This document shows, piece by piece, positions 10,105 through 20,096 of a DNA stretch of 64,000 nt. The stretch is taken from NCBI RefSeq assembly GCF_902806685.2, contig NC_048549.1:12231594-12295593 (forward strand), in the 5' to 3' direction. The translations under genes were made by a program, and so were the position numbers. Below the pieces are notes generated by a model. It was not told where the DNA came from, did no database searches, and was given only the letters and a program-made list of their open reading frames with translations. How positions within the stretch are numbered: the stretch's first letter is position 1; every line of letters begins with the position of its first letter. Origin of the DNA: Maniola hyperantus. Its lineage: Eukaryota; Arthropoda; Insecta; Lepidoptera; Nymphalidae.

Positions 10105-10190
10105 AATCTTTTACTTTTCTACGTTCTGGTTTGTGATTTGATCGCGTAGATATACTTACTCCAAGCATATAGCTCTCTTCATTGCCCTTT
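10105..10190 (-). mobile_element. RTE-type LINE fragment (family I, internal)
   Basis: The minus strand resembles the RAMxRAMLGVxxRDQIxN segment that lies just N-terminal of the family I tail in related elements. Confidence 0.4.
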
Positions 10191-10519
10191 ATCTTGTAAC
10201 TTTAAAGAGTTTAAAAGCACAATCTTTCGAGTAAAATTTCGGTAAAGCGCATATTTTTATAAAATAAAATATTTACTTGGATCTTTATCTAACGAGGTAG
10301 GTACAATATATTTACAAAGTCATGCTTTACTTATTCAATCGCGAAGGGGTCAAATGTTTTGTATATAAATCGGAAAGTCAAAGTCACGAGATTATCAATC
10401 ATCATGACGACATCCATATCCACATTTAATATTACAAATTTCAAAAAACCGACTTTCAAAGATTTTTTTCTACACGTATAAATAGGTATGTAGAAGTCAC
10501 GCATGAATTTCTAGTTGCT

Positions 10520-10765
10520 TTTATGCCCTTGAAGGCGAATTTCTCAAAACAACTTATACAGGATTTTATTATTTAAAACTTATAATCTAAATCCCAATTT
10601 TCACGTCTGTAACTTCAAAAATATAGGACTTTCATATAAACTTCCAACACCCATTTAACCCACTAGAGGTGGAATTTCGAAAAATCCTTTCTTAGTGGAT
10701 ACCAAAATCACACCTTCCAAATTTCATATCTGTAGGAGCAGCGATTTAGGCGCATACACAAGCAA
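10520..10765 (-). mobile_element. Helitron-like family F, internal fragment
   Basis: It shares CCCATTTAACCCACTAGAGG and the following TTTCTTAGTGGATACC with other F copies. Both ends are lost. Confidence 0.5.
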
Positions 10766-11164
10766 AAAAGGCCTTTGCGCTATGTTCAAACAACAATAAC
10801 TCTTAAAGAATTAGACATACAGCTGTAAATTAAATGTTGTATTATTGCTTAGCTCAAAATCTCTCGATGTAGTAAAAAAATAAAAAGGGTTGTCGGAGGT
10901 GTTTTTGCAGTGATTTACAATAATTTGTGGATTTGCATAATTTTACGATTTTTTTTCGAGTTTCTTATTTTTTTCAAAAGTTATGGAATTGACACTTTAT
11001 TTTGTAATGTAGGACAGTGTTGCCCTTCGAATGAGCCCATTTTTGTCTCACTAAGACCAAAACTTTGAGAGATATGATTTTTTTCGCACACGTATAGAGA
11101 ATATTTCAACAAAAAATAAAATATCGCTAGTTTATGTCCGGACACACTGTATATATTATGTAGG
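10766..11164. other. No recognisable feature
   Basis: AT-rich. It ends in GTCCGGACACACTGTATA, resembling the 3' end of some insect repeats, but I cannot assign it. Confidence 0.35.
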
Positions 11165-11345
11165 TTATCATCATCAACCAATAGACGTCCTCTGCTGGAC
11201 ATACCATCACCTACCATCTTGTAGGGACTTCCACACGCCACGGTCTTGCGCCGCCTGGATCCAGCGGCTCCCTGCGACTCGTCTGATGTCGTCCGTCCAC
11301 CTAGTGGGGGGGTCTTTCAACCTACCAACCTAGTGGGGGGGTGTA
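11165..11345 (-). mobile_element. RTE-type LINE C-terminus (family I)
   Basis: The minus strand reads PTRWTDDIRRVAGSRWIQAA, then QDRGVWKSLQ and, after a frameshift, YVQQRTSIG-stop. This is the characteristic RTE-type C-terminus in Lepidoptera. It is 5'-truncated. Confidence 0.75.
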
Positions 11346-11837
11346 TATAGGTACAGATATTGAAATAAGAACCAAACTACGTTTGTTTAGAGCGTGCTAC
11401 GAATAAAGTATTCTTAAAATCAGCGGTGGTGGGTGGGCATGATATTAGGTCATTTATATTGTATTAGGTATTATAAGTATTGATATAACTCACTTACAAG
11501 GCTAGCTATAAGTTTTTTTTTTATAATATTAACAAAAACATTAAAAAAAACATATAAAAAAATTATTATGCTACAATGTAAGCTTTTTAACCAATGTCTT
11601 ATCGTGTTCGTTATCATTTACGTAAATGAACCCAATAAATACATCCGAAAAACTTCAAGATAAACTATCAGAGGGTCAGAGGTGCGCCAAAATAGAATCT
11701 TCCGTCTGCGCGCAAGATCAAAAGTGTCACCTTGATGAGCACAACCACAATCCAATTCTCCTTTATTCGATTACATTCGATTGTATAAATGACCAGATGA
11801 CGCCCGCGACTCCGGTGGGTACGCATTGATTTTCCGA

Positions 11838-12005
11838 AACAAAAAGTTCGCTTTGATTCCAGCATCAATTTTTTCTTCCAATTATAATATGGGTACCTTC
11901 AAGTCAAAATTGAATAGGCATCTTCTAGGCAAGCGCGCTCTATCTTAGGCTGCATCATCACTTGCCACCAGGTCTGATTGCAGCCAAGCGCTAGTAAAAT
12001 TTCCG
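11838..12005 (+). mobile_element. LINE C-terminal fragment (CR1/L2/Jockey-like)
   Basis: The plus strand encodes NYNMGTFKSKLNRHLLGKRA and a stop, then a 3' tail ACTTGCCACCAGGTCTGATT...CAAGCGCTAGT. A better preserved copy is at 34850..35135. Confidence 0.65.
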
Positions 12006-12079
12006 GAGTAAAAAGTTAGCCTATTTTCATCTCCAGAATGCAAGCTATATCTATATCAAATAGATCATTGCCCATGACT

Positions 12080-12122
12080 GTGCCCTCGTGGCTTTAAGTT
12101 TTTTTTTAAATCCCGTGCGAAC
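12080..12122 (-). mobile_element. Helitron-like family C, left piece split by LINE
   Basis: It contains AAATCCCGTGCGAACTCTTT. The rest of the same element appears at 13590..13680, beyond the LINE, so the LINE inserted into it. Confidence 0.5.
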
Positions 12123-13575
12123 TCTTTGATTTTCTGGTACAATTTTTTTTTTATTTTTTTTATTTATTCAACTCCTTAAATCTAGCATTACAGGAAATAG
12201 TCCTAATGCACTAGATTAAGTCTTAAATATTATCTAAATCTAATTAATATATTAAACTAAAAATTAAAAAAACTTATATTAAACCCCCACTATCGTAGCA
12301 GATAGTCCCCAATGAAACTCTTGTGAATTCACTCAGAGCACAACAAAACAGGTCAGTTTTCCCCGCTATGACGTTAAGGGTGCGAAGCGCGCGCGTCAGC
12401 GGCGCCTTGCTGAGCAGGCTGGTGCGCCCCACCGGTACCCACAGCAGCGGCGGCCTGCGTCTCCGACCCACGTATGCATCCGGGACTAGAAACCTGACTT
12501 GCCCTAAAACATCCGGGCTATGCAGCGCCCCTCTTATTACTTTAAAAATATATGTAACAAGTGCTAGTTCCCGCCTAACTCTCAGCTCATTGTACCCGAC
12601 CATACCTAAAACAAATAACGTAGGATACATTAAGGGGTAGAACGGGTATACCCCATACAGCTTCAGGTAGAGGAACCTAGCAAATTTGTTTTGCACCCAC
12701 TCCAACATGAGTCTATATTTAGTCTCATGCGGAGACCAAATGACTGCGTTCCCTTCCAACTGACTCCTAACTAACGCATTATACAGTGCGACCACAGCGT
12801 TCATGTTGGTAAAGCCACCGACGGTACGAAGTAAGAAACCTAAATTTCTATAAGCTTTCTTGCAGCATTTCACAATATGCGTACGAAACGTAAGCTCCTT
12901 ATTCAAATTAACCCCTAAGTCCCTAACTTCGGATACTCGAAGCATTGGCACCCCGTCAACCTTATACTCGTAATGGACAGGGGAGTGCGCCTTAGAAAAG
13001 GTGATCACTGCACATTTTGAGTGATTAAACTCCAAAATGTTGTCCTTACTCCATTTGACTACTCTGTCTATATCCTGTTGCAGCCTCACACAGTCACTCG
13101 TGTCGCGTATATCCAGAGATAGCTTGAGATCGTCCGCGAACAACAAACACTTAGCGTCCTTGACGACTTGGTCGTTAATCATCAAAATAAATTGCAAGGG
13201 TCCTAGGTTACTGCCCTGACTCACCCCAGACCTTGTGTAGTACGGTTCTGATCTATAACCCCCATATTCCACATATTGCATCCTGTCACCCATGTAACTC
13301 GCAAAAAATTTAAGTAAATGCGGAGTGAAACCAATCGCCGCCAACTTTCTTAGCAGAACGTCATTTTCCACTAAATCGAAGGCTTTCCGGAAATCAAAGT
13401 ATGCGGCATCAGCCTGCCTTCCACTGTCAACTGCTGGAACGATCTGAGACATATAGCAGAGAAGGTTGCTGGTTGTGCTTCTCGCTGGTCTGAATCCATG
13501 TTGATTGTCAGAGAGTTGCGACCTTACTTGGGTGTAAATACTTTCATGCAACGCTGATTCCAACACCTTATGTAT
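12123..13575 (-). mobile_element. 5'-truncated non-LTR retrotransposon
   Basis: It comprises the RT frame and a 3' UTR, ending in an A/T-rich (TAAA)n-like tail at 12123-12165. The same 3' UTR occurs alone at 16670..16862. The 5' break lies inside the RT domain near 13575, with family C sequence on both sides. Confidence 0.75.
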
Positions 13576-13635
13576 GTATAAATAGTATATATATGTTCTT
13601 CCTCGGCAAGCTAAGTCTGTACCAAATTTCATCAA
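12274..13635 (-). CDS. LINE reverse transcriptase, 5'-truncated
   Basis: This 453-codon open frame belongs to a non-LTR retrotransposon reverse transcriptase. From about residue 25 it follows the RT fold: DNQHGFRPARST, then YFDFRKAFDLVEND with the first catalytic aspartate, GVSQGSNLGPLQFILMIND, the catalytic box LLFADDLKL, and the thumb region with RDLGVNLNKELTF. The C-terminus has no recognised endonuclease. The first ~25 residues come from flanking helitron-like sequence, so the annotated ATG is artificial. The N-terminal endonuclease and the first RT blocks are absent. FADD replaces the commoner YADD. I would place it loosely in the Jockey/CR1/L2 group. The frame is free of stops, which suggests a fairly recent insertion, but without its 5' half it cannot move by itself. 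Confidence 0.85.
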   Translation of the reverse strand: MMKFGTDLACRGRTYIYYLYIHKVLESALHESIYTQVRSQLSDNQHGFRPARSTTSNLLCYMSQIVPAVDSGRQADAAYFDFRKAFDLVENDVLLRKLAAIGFTPHLLKFFASYMGDRMQYVEYGGYRSEPYYTRSGVSQGSNLGPLQFILMINDQVVKDAKCLLFADDLKLSLDIRDTSDCVRLQQDIDRVVKWSKDNILEFNHSKCAVITFSKAHSPVHYEYKVDGVPMLRVSEVRDLGVNLNKELTFRTHIVKCCKKAYRNLGFLLRTVGGFTNMNAVVALYNALVRSQLEGNAVIWSPHETKYRLMLEWVQNKFARFLYLKLYGVYPFYPLMYPTLFVLGMVGYNELRVRRELALVTYIFKVIRGALHSPDVLGQVRFLVPDAYVGRRRRPPLLWVPVGRTSLLSKAPLTRALRTLNVIAGKTDLFCCALSEFTRVSLGTICYDSGGLI

Positions 13636-13680
13636 ACTCGGTTAAACGAATGAGCCGAGAAAAGGTAGCAGAGAGCAAAG
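13590..13680 (-). mobile_element. Helitron-like family C, right piece
   Basis: It carries GTACCAAATTTCATCAAACT and CGGTTAAACGAATGAGCCG, continuing the piece at 12080..12122 across the inserted LINE. Confidence 0.5.
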
Positions 13681-13820
13681 GTACAGATTATTATCAATGT
13701 ACAAAATCATGATTTTATAAATTAATCTCTTCAAGGTGGTTTAATACATCCGGCCGCGAAAATTCAAATTTTAGTTAGTTTTTCGAAAATAGTAGACTGA
13801 TCATATATCGAAGGCTTATG

Positions 13821-13960
13821 GTAATGAGTTTTGCGGGAATATTATTTTTGCATCTACATGTTTTACCAAATCAAAACACCTTAATATTGAATTATAGCCC
13901 CATAAACTACTGCTATACAAAAAATCATGTCTTTTTATTACTATAGTCCAAGACTCTATT
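13821..13960. mobile_element. Foldback element P, right part
   Basis: It ends TATAGTCCAAGACTCTATT, the inverse of the family's left terminus. It contains the AGCCCCATAAACTACTGCTA segment shared with other P copies. Confidence 0.55.
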
Positions 13961-14650
13961 GGATCCAAATGAATAGCTTTGTCTAGAAATCGACAATTTT
14001 TCCACAATTTTTTGACAGGGTTTCCTAAATAGTTGGCATACATTACATACTACGCCCAAAAAGGGAGTGTAATGTTTTCAGAATTCATGCATGTGAGTTT
14101 GTTTACTTCACCATAACTTCTAAATACCAGAACAATTTTGAATGTATAATGTAGGGTGTGGCTACAATTTTTAAATTAAAAAAAGTACTTTTTATTTCCT
14201 TTTTGGCAGGGCAGTTGTGTTTTTTAATTAAATAGGTACGTCTTGTAAATTAATGTACTTCATATGCAACCCTGTAGCACGGCTTCAATGACGTACTGTT
14301 GCTCTGGCGTAAAATAGCCTTTATGATACATAAATCGGCATTTGTCATAGGGAGGTCGTTAAATCGATATTCAATCGCCAGAAACACGTTAAATACCGCT
14401 CTCCAGTATATCATATTAATGAATTAATGTATGTAAAACAACAATCTAATCTCGACTATTATAATTCACCGTCCCGGGAGGCCCTCCGCCAGACAGAACT
14501 ATTTAGCGACGATAATGATTACAATACGTATCCTCAGATTAATAAAAACAAGATAGATACGGCAAAAGAGGTGACAAAATATAGAGCCAGTCGAGGCCTT
14601 AGAAGCCAAGTTTTTTTTTAATAGAGATAGCGAGCAAACGAGCAGGCGGA
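13961..14650. other. No recognisable feature
   Basis: AT-rich. A 64-codon open frame on the plus strand (14427..14621) has no recognised domain, and I do not call it a gene. Confidence 0.35.
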
Positions 14651-14652
14651 TC

Positions 14653-14878
14653 ACCTGTGGCCCTACCGCGGTTGTTTGACAGCTAAAATGTCACGATCGC
14701 AATCATCTCTGGCGGTAGTTTGACAGCTACAGTGTGACGATCGCAATCACCTCCGATTGGTTGACGCTCGCTCTCTATTGGCTACAATGCATTGTTGCAA
14801 CAAGAATCGCACACATTCAGCCAATCTGAACAATTGAGATTGTAATAATGATTGATGCAGGTTTTAGACAATCGCCCT
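14653..14878 (+). mobile_element. Dispersed repeat Q
   Basis: It shares CCTGTGGCCCTACCGCGGTT, GTTTGACAGCTA and the terminal GATTGATGCAGGTTTTAGAC with 35382..35573. This copy has an extra tandem duplication of the TTTGACAGCTA/GCGATCGCAATCA block. The superfamily is unknown. Confidence 0.6.
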
Positions 14879-15085
14879 ACTGATGTAAAGTGATTACCGC
14901 CGCCCATGAACATTTGCAGCACCAGAGGAACCGCCGATGCGTTGCCGGCCTTTTAGGAATTTGTTGGTCCGTCCCTTGAATAACCCCATGTTGTAATCTA
15001 ACGGGAACACCGCCGAAGGGAGTTGATTCCACAGTTTGCATGTGCGTGGAAAAAAGGATCTGGCACAACGGGTCCAAGTGTCAAA
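14862..15085 (-). mobile_element. LINE C-terminal fragment (CR1/Jockey-like)
   Basis: The minus strand encodes RTCKLWNQLPSAVFPLDYNM, then GLFKGRTNKFLKGRQRIGG and NVHGRR-stop. This is the conserved C-terminal tail after the RT in CR1/Jockey-type LINEs. It is related to 1..110. Confidence 0.65.
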
Positions 15086-15470
15086 ACAACAAATTCCGTG
15101 GCCGCCTATGTCCAGGTTATTAAATATTTGACGACAAAATTGAGTCTGTCAATTTTTTATGGTAACCGTGTAAATTAGTTATTTAGTTGCTAGTTCACTT
15201 ACTTCGGCTGAGCTAGTGTGGGATTTTTGAAAATCATTTCGTAGGAAATTGCCGTTATTGGGAAAACTTACATAATAAAACTTCAAGTTCCAGCGGTTTG
15301 AGCTCTATTGATGCCAGTCAGTTTTTCCTTTTATATGGGAAAAATCTGGATACAGTACAGACGTGTACAGTACAGATAGGAACTTCGAAACTGTAAGTAA
15401 AGTCATTTTATAAACTGTCGGAACATATTATATAAGTTTCATTGCAATTTTTATAATATGTTTATATATG
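15086..15470. other. No recognisable feature
   Basis: I see no gene or named repeat here. Confidence 0.4.
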
Positions 15471-15473
15471 TCC

Positions 15474-15545
15474 GCGTGGAATTAGGTTTTTAAAACCCGT
15501 GGGAACTCTTTGATTGTATGGGATGAAATACCTGCGCAGTACAAT
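15474..15545 (-). mobile_element. Helitron-like family C fragment
   Basis: It has the TCCGCGTGGAATTAGGTTTT and CGTGGGAACTCTTTGATT blocks only. Confidence 0.5.
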
Positions 15546-15920
15546 AGCTAACCTACCTCTGTCGAGAATTTTCACAGGGCAAAACTTGGGCGTCTCGTCA
15601 AACGGAACCTAGGCATGAAAATTCAGTCTGTTATTCATCACAAAAAAAAAACATTTAGCGGCTGCTGGACTAATAGGTGGTGGTTTTATATCTGTAACAT
15701 AGAGAACACTCCGTCTATTTTAAGCTTTAGTCTTAGGTAAATGGTAACGTCATGTGATCGCGATGTTTTATCATAAATAAGCTATTCCGAATCAAAATTA
15801 AAAGGCAATTTTACATTATAATTATGTATAATTTATTTTCATCGACGATAACTTGTATGAGTTTGATTACGATCTCACCTGAGGGTAAGTTATAAAACTA
15901 TAATGCAATCCACTAATATC
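15546..15920. other. No recognisable feature
   Basis: I see nothing I can support here. Confidence 0.4.
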
Positions 15921-16050
15921 AACATCATCATCATGATCAACCCATCGCCAGCTTACTACAGAGCACGGGTCTCCTCTCAGAATGTTTTGGTCATAGTCTA
16001 CCACGTTGACCAAGTGCGAATTGGCAGATTTCACACACCGTTGAGAACGT
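15921..16050 (-). mobile_element. SINE H, 3' part
   Basis: Minus-strand copy that breaks near 16050, where a plus-strand SINE H head begins. The two are joined head to head. Confidence 0.65.
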
Positions 16051-16140
16051 AAGTCGTCGGCCTTTTTTTGGGAGGTCAGGGGTTCGATCCCGAGCACGCA
16101 CCTCTAACTTTCCGGAGTTATGTGCGTATTAAATTAAATT
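16050..16140 (+). mobile_element. SINE H, head fragment
   Basis: B box GGGTTCGATCCC and the following CACGCACCTCTAACTTTCCG are clear. The A box half is replaced by the junction with the inverted copy. Confidence 0.65.
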
Positions 16141-16204
16141 ATATTATATATTCAACCAAGAAAATGCTGCACAGTACAAAAACTCCTTAAATCTAGTGCA
16201 CAAA

Positions 16205-16345
16205 AAAGGTAGATACACTAAAGATCAGTTGCTTTAACGGAGAAGGGAAACCGCACTGAGCCAGCGTGGCAACCTAGCGCCCTTCTCATTCTGACGACAT
16301 ACCCATGCTCAGTAGTAAACCGGCGCGGCGGCGGCGATGAGATCA
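16205..16345 (+). mobile_element. SINE H, 3' part
   Basis: It runs from TTGCTTTAACGGAGAAGG to a GATGAGATCATTATGATGATG tail, with internal deletions. Confidence 0.6.
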
Positions 16346-16354
16346 TTATGATGA

Positions 16355-16432
16355 TGAAAAGAATACCCGGCTGAGTTTGTTCTAGGGCGTAGGCTCTTCT
16401 CAGACCTGGGCGCGTTTGGAACCCTCGTAAAA
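16355..16432 (+). mobile_element. LINE fragment, family J head
   Basis: 'AGAATACCCGGCTGAGTTTG' to 'GGGCGCGTTTGGAACCCTCG' is the same segment as in 28693..28890. Confidence 0.5.
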
Positions 16433-16522
16433 TCGATTTTTGAAAATTCAACCCCTAAGGGGGTGAAATAGGGGTTTGAAATTTGTGTAGTCCGCGCGGA
16501 CGAAGTCGCGGGCATAAGCTAG
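16433..16522 (+). mobile_element. Helitron-like family E, 3' fragment
   Basis: Only the last ~90 bp remain, including the hairpin and terminal CTAG at 16519-16522. Confidence 0.6.
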
Positions 16523-16609
16523 TGAAAAATAAAATTATTCAAGTACGAGATTTTTTATTGTATAGTTAATATCAAAGTATCTCTCTCTCTGCTTTATAAA
16601 AAATAAAAT

Positions 16610-16669
16610 CCTGCTCCCTGCGACTCGTGTGTTGTCGTCTGTCCACCTAGTAGCAGGATCTGCCAACAT
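16610..16669 (-). mobile_element. RTE LINE fragment (family I), left piece
   Basis: It contains CTCCCTGCGACTCGTGTGTT and CGTCTGTCCACCTAG. It continues at 16868 after an inserted LINE tail. Confidence 0.6.
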
Positions 16670-16862
16670 TTTATTTTATTTTATTTTATTTTATTTATTT
16701 ATTCAACTCTTTAAATCTAGCATTACAGGAAATGGTCCTAATGCACTAGATTAAGCCTTAAATATTATCTAAATCTAATTAATATATTAAACTAAAAATT
16801 AAAAAAAAACTTATATTAAACCCCCACTATCGTAGCAGATAGTCCCCAATGCAACTCTTGTG
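16670..16862 (-). mobile_element. LINE 3'-UTR insertion
   Basis: A 193-bp, severely 5'-truncated copy of the same LINE as 12123..13575. It inserted on the minus strand into the family I RTE fragment. AACAT flanks it at 16665-16669 and 16863-16867, a likely 5-bp target duplication. Its (TAAAA)n tail faces 16670. Confidence 0.7.
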
Positions 16863-16867
16863 AACAT

Positions 16868-17020
16868 CTCTTCGCCATCCTAGCACCTTGGGACCTCAAT
16901 GTCTATCGGTTTTTCCAACTATGTGCCTTGCCCAATGCCCATTGCCACTTCGGCTTCGCAGCTCGTCGAGCTATGTCCGTTACTCTAATTCTCCTACGAA
17001 TCTTCATCATATTTTTTTTA
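16868..17020 (-). mobile_element. RTE LINE fragment (family I), right piece
   Basis: The minus strand encodes a decayed 'ELRSRSGNGHWARHIVGKTD...' part of the tail. It joins to 16610..16669 once the LINE insertion is removed. Confidence 0.6.
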
Positions 17021-17700
17021 TAGATCTACTTCTATAGATCTACCGCATCGTAAAGTGTATTAGTGAAACATTTACTACCAGTCTAAAAACGTCTAGATAC
17101 TTTAAAGTGATAATATATTGCACCCAAAAAACTGTTCACCTTGGCGCATTATTTTGACCTATTGCGGTAGGACGGAGCATCGCCACTCGAATTGACCTCT
17201 ATTTTCATACATTACACTTTGGACTACGTATCTCTGTTGGCTAAAAAATTAACCAATTTATCAAGACCCCCAGTTTCGTATTGTTTTTAAAGCGATCGAG
17301 ACTTTTTTGTAGCGGATAACCTCTTCAAGTGCATCCAATTTGCATGGACCTCCCATTGTATTATTTTTAGAAGGCATTAGCGGTTTCTTTATTTGGTCGG
17401 TTATGTATCACTATGTAAACATCTGATCGTGACGTTCTGTACTGCGAAGATAGTAAAATGGGGCATGATAATTTGCTTGTCGTAGGTACGGAATTTAATT
17501 CATGAATACGAGATGCTGTAGGTATTTATGTTGTTTCATTTCGATGTTTTTCGAATCAATGCTTGTTCAATACAAACATTGATTCAAAAAATTAATAATT
17601 TTATCACAATTTTTGCGGACAGTTCAATTTTTGTCCCTTATCAACATGAAAACGTATTGAAAATGCAATAAAATTAGTGGTGAAAAAATATAGGTAGGTA
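17021..17700. other. No recognisable feature
   Basis: AT-rich. I see no coding sequence or repeat that I can assign. Confidence 0.4.
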
Positions 17701-17704
17701 CGTA

Positions 17705-17830
17705 AGTTCCTCTTCTTCTCAATCGATCACTCTAGACAGAGTGGTTTATAAATTCTTCACTGCTGCTCGTGCGATCTCCCTCCAGCGACTTCTGTTGGTG
17801 GCATTATGTGCACACACGGAGACAGCCGTG
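17705..17830 (-). mobile_element. Possible RTE-type LINE tail
   Basis: The minus strand encodes NATNRSRWREIARAAVKNL and a stop, followed by a GAAGAAG-rich end, as in RTE tails. Evidence is weak. Confidence 0.35.
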
Positions 17831-17831
17831 G

Positions 17832-17860
17832 TAGGTAGGTAGGTAGGTAAGGTAGGTAAG
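17832..17860. repeat. (GTAG)n microsatellite
   Basis: Interrupted GTAG repeats. Confidence 0.8.
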
Positions 17861-18193
17861 TATGTTATTCCAGAAGCTTTTCTTAGGAAACCATAGCGTT
17901 TCTTCATTGTCACGATGTTTTAGGGCATCATACAAGACCTGAGGATTCCCGAGAGGTTGTTGAAGATACATGTTTGACCACATCAATATTGTAATATTTC
18001 TGTACAATATTTCAAGCAAATAAAGGGCATTACTTCCTTTCGTATTTTCCAGAAAAATCCAAATAGTCTCATTAATATTAACCTTTCACTGTAGTAGTAG
18101 GTCCCCTGGACCTAACTTCTATCTTCATATGAAAGCAGCAGTCACTGCTAAACCACAGGCCTCCTTGCTCACATTTACCTTCCATATTAAGTA

Positions 18194-18371
18194 CTAGCTT
18201 ATGCTCGCGACTTCGTCCGCGTGGACAACAAACTTTCAAACCCCTATTTCACCCCCTTAGGGGTTGAATTTTCAAAAATGCTTTCTTAGCGGATGTCTAC
18301 GTTGTAATAGCTATCTGCATGCCAGCCCGATCCGTCCAGTAGTTTTAGCTGTGCGTTGATAGATCAGTCAG
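18194..18371 (-). mobile_element. Helitron-like family E (inverted pair, left)
   Basis: Minus-strand copy ending in CTAG at 18194-18197. It meets a plus-strand partner head to head at about 18371. Confidence 0.65.
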
Positions 18372-18506
18372 GCATGCAGATAGCTATTATGACGTAGGCA
18401 TCCACTAAGAAAGCATTTTTCAAAATTCAACGCCTACAGAGATAAAATAGGGGTTTGAAATTTGTGTAGGTCAAGTGGACGAAGTCGCGGGAATAAGATA
18501 ATAAAT
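18372..18506 (+). mobile_element. Helitron-like family E (inverted pair, right)
   Basis: It starts inside the family body (CATGCAGATAGCTATTATGA) and ends in a mutated terminus AGATAATAA. With the left copy it forms an imperfect palindrome. Confidence 0.6.
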
Positions 18507-18536
18507 TTCATAATCCTCAAGTAGGTATGATATAGA

Positions 18537-19112
18537 AGGGAAAAGGAATATATATCAAATTCAAAGTCCTGACTGACTGACTGAAATATATATCAACGCA
18601 CAGCCTAAACCGCTGGTCCTAAAGACATGAAATTTGGAGGGTATATTCTTTGTAAAGAGTAGGTATCCACTAAGAAAGGATTTTTAGAAATTCCTCCCCT
18701 AAGTGGGTTAAATGGGGGATGGAAGTTTGTATGAAAGTCCGTCATTTTTCAAGTTATTTGCATGAAAATTGGTATTTGGGTTTTCGGTCACAGATGAAGA
18801 AATACGTGTTTCAGGATTTTTGGAAAATTCGCCCATAAGGGTCGTAAAATACGGGATGAAAGTTTGTATGGGAAAGTTTTAATTATTGATATTATTAACT
18901 TGAAATTTGAAAAGTAGGTTTTTTCTTGAGCTTAGGCAAGAAACGACTATGAGAAAATCCCGCCTAAAGGGATGAAATTGGGGTTGGAAGGGTATATGTG
19001 TTATTCGGTGCTGTTCAGGGTGCGCGTCCTGATGTTATAATGTTTGTGTCTGAAAAAAAAATGCCATTTGTTTCCTGTAGGCCACGCGGGCCAAACCGCG
19101 GGCAGAAGCTAG
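18537..19112 (+). mobile_element. Helitron-like family F, near full length
   Basis: From TATATATCAAATTCAAAG with (GACT)n to GGCAGAAGCTAG|T. It is about 575 bp with no coding capacity, and is collinear with 56308..56887. The 3' end has the CCACGCGGGCC...CGCGGG hairpin. Confidence 0.7.
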
Positions 19113-19347
19113 TAAGTCTATAAATTCACCGAATCCCGCTCACAATTCGCCACTCTGGCATATAAAATTCGCAGATAACAGATATCTGCCAAGGCCACCC
19201 ACTTATCGCTACGATTTCGCACTATGACCACATATAATATTAAAACTCGAGTTTTACTTCTATACAAACTTTATTTTATCATACTAGCTGCTGTCCTCGG
19301 CTACACTTGCAGCACAAACCTAATCAATGAGACAAAGCTTTCTCATT

Positions 19348-19622
19348 TTAGGGTTCCGTACCCGAAGGGTGTCAACGGAACCCTACCACTAAGACTCCGC
19401 TGTCCGTCCTTCCGCCTGTCTGTCAGCGGGCTGTATCTCGTGAACCGTAATAGGTAGAGAGTTGAAATTTTCACACAATATGTATTTTTATTGCCGCTAT
19501 AACAACAAATACTTAATAATAATTTCAAGATAGCCGCCATGAAATTTTTAAAAATTACAAAGTGTTATTTCTTGTACGATGGAACGGAACCTTTCGTTTG
19601 CGAGTCCGACTTGCACTTGACC
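19348..19622 (+). mobile_element. Dispersed repeat K
   Basis: It starts AGGGTTCCGTACCCGAAGGG, contains CTGTATCTCGTGAACCGTAA and ends GCGAGTCCGACTTGCACTTG. Copies are at 31572 and 42374/42667. Its termini match those of repeat D, while the interior differs. Confidence 0.6.
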
Positions 19623-19687
19623 AATTTTTCTTTTTTTTTCGCTTCTCCTGGCTTTGTCATCGTTTTTGTATCGACAAAGCGTTGCAA

Positions 19688-20096
19688 AATATAATGCATG
19701 TAGGCAGCTATTAATATGACGTAGATACTCGTATCCGCTTAGAAAGGATTTTAGAAAATTCAACCCCTAAAAGGCACGCACCTCTAACTTTTCGGAGTTA
19801 TGTGCGTTTTTAAGTAATTAAAATATCACTTGCTTTAACGGTGAAGGAAAACAACGTGAGGAAACCTGCATGCCTGAGAGTTCTCCACATTTCACACAAG
19901 TCTGCCAATCCACACTTGCCAGGCCAGCGTGGTAGACTATGGCCAAAACCTTTCTCACTCTGAGAGGAGACCTGTGCTCTGTAGTGAGCCGGTGATGGGT
20001 TGATCATGATGATGATGAACCCCTAAAAGTGTAAAATAGGGGTTTTATATTTGTGTAGTCCATCACGCGGACAAAGCTGCGGGCATAAACTAATCC
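19688..20096 (+). mobile_element. Helitron-like family E interrupted by SINE H
   Basis: The E copy is split at 19773/20018 by the SINE at 19774..20017. Removing the SINE restores the AACCCCTAAAAG block once. Confidence 0.7.
19774..20017 (+). mobile_element. SINE H with 12-bp target duplication
   Basis: 5'-truncated SINE H (starts CACGCACCTCTAAC, ends GATGATGATG). AACCCCTAAAAG flanks it at 19762-19773 and 20018-20029, a clear retroposition footprint. Confidence 0.8.

Noticed and set aside
11668..11868. 66-67 codon open frames on both strands near 11.7 kb
   Set aside because: No motif, no splice context, and the right end enters a LINE fragment.
8430..20000. P-loop exon of Trit1
   Set aside because: Searched by eye on the minus strand for GxTGxGKT and ADSMQ and not found; it is probably outside the window or was missed.
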